NCBI RefSeq assembly: GCF_000227765.1
Contig: NZ_JH165159.1
Span: 991,100-1,032,694 of the forward strand
DNA from: Neisseria wadsworthii 9715
GTDB taxonomy: Bacteria; Pseudomonadota; Gammaproteobacteria; Burkholderiales; Neisseriaceae
DNA length: 41,595 bases
Direction: 5' to 3'
Both the position numbers and the translations under genes were made by a program. Of the stretch, positions 41,591-41,595 are shown in pieces. The first letter of the stretch is position 1; each line of letters begins with the position of its first letter. The notes beneath the pieces are model-generated. The model saw only the letters and a program-made list of their open reading frames with translations. It was not told the origin of the DNA and ran no database searches.

Positions 41591-41595
41591 GAAGT

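Noticed and set aside
1-41595. CRISPR array or toxin-antitoxin pair
   Set aside because: Repeated elements are all uptake sequences or the Correia-like pair. No regular spacer array and no recognisable toxin-antitoxin genes.

Overview
The window looks like the chromosome of a commensal or animal-associated member of the Neisseriaceae. The strongest sign is the 12-mer TGCCTGTCTGAA. I counted about 28 exact copies by eye, many as inverted pairs that form hairpins between genes. This is the DNA uptake sequence dialect known from Neisseria wadsworthii (TG-wadDUS), not the GCCGTCTGAA type of gonococci and meningococci. Several proteins (PglB-, PglC- and PglD-like, AccA, the exonuclease III-like nuclease) are close in sequence to Neisseria proteins as I remember them.

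Layout. 1-1210: a tyrosine integrase next to tRNA-Thr(UGU), the edge of an integrated element that lies to the left. 1366-13226: mostly housekeeping genes, namely a spermidine synthase-like protein, an alpha/beta hydrolase, a zinc metallopeptidase, a candidate sRNA, hslR, accA, tilS, an rpoE-rseA sigma/anti-sigma pair, a 38-codon basic ORF, a Mth938-like protein, hom, a small membrane protein, a nucleoside deoxyribosyltransferase-like protein and a DUF1275 membrane protein. 13233-32361: a 19-kb polysaccharide locus, all on the minus strand. 32534-41595: ribD, a lipoprotein, a class II glutamine amidotransferase, a Correia-like mini-element, hslO, mscL, fabI, a periplasmic peptide-binding protein, an exonuclease III family nuclease and an ArsR-family regulator.

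How the polysaccharide genes fit together (order of transcription). rmlB, rmlA and rmlC make a dTDP-4-keto-6-deoxy sugar. A TviB/WbpO-like dehydrogenase and a WbpP/TviC-like epimerase would make UDP-GalNAcA. Wzx (flippase), Wzy (polymerase), one GT2 and two GT4 glycosyltransferases follow. Next come a phosphoglycosyltransferase equal to the first half of neisserial PglB, then PglC and PglD, which make the amino-sugar that starts the chain. Wza, Wzb and Wzc (export pore, tyrosine phosphatase, tyrosine autokinase) complete it. This is a Wzx/Wzy-dependent capsule or exopolysaccharide system joined to the pgl glycan-initiation genes. Known meningococcal capsules are instead ABC-transporter dependent. 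Two expected activities are absent from the window: the PglB acetyltransferase domain and RmlD.

Other points of interest: a compact sRNA candidate with its own promoter and terminator (4189-4360); a classical RpoE/RseA pair preceded by a GGAAC-N16-TC promoter; an ArsR regulator with the cysteine spacing of BigR/SqrR persulfide sensors; a 158-bp mobile element related to Correia repeats but with different termini; and a small basic protein gene too short for routine calling.
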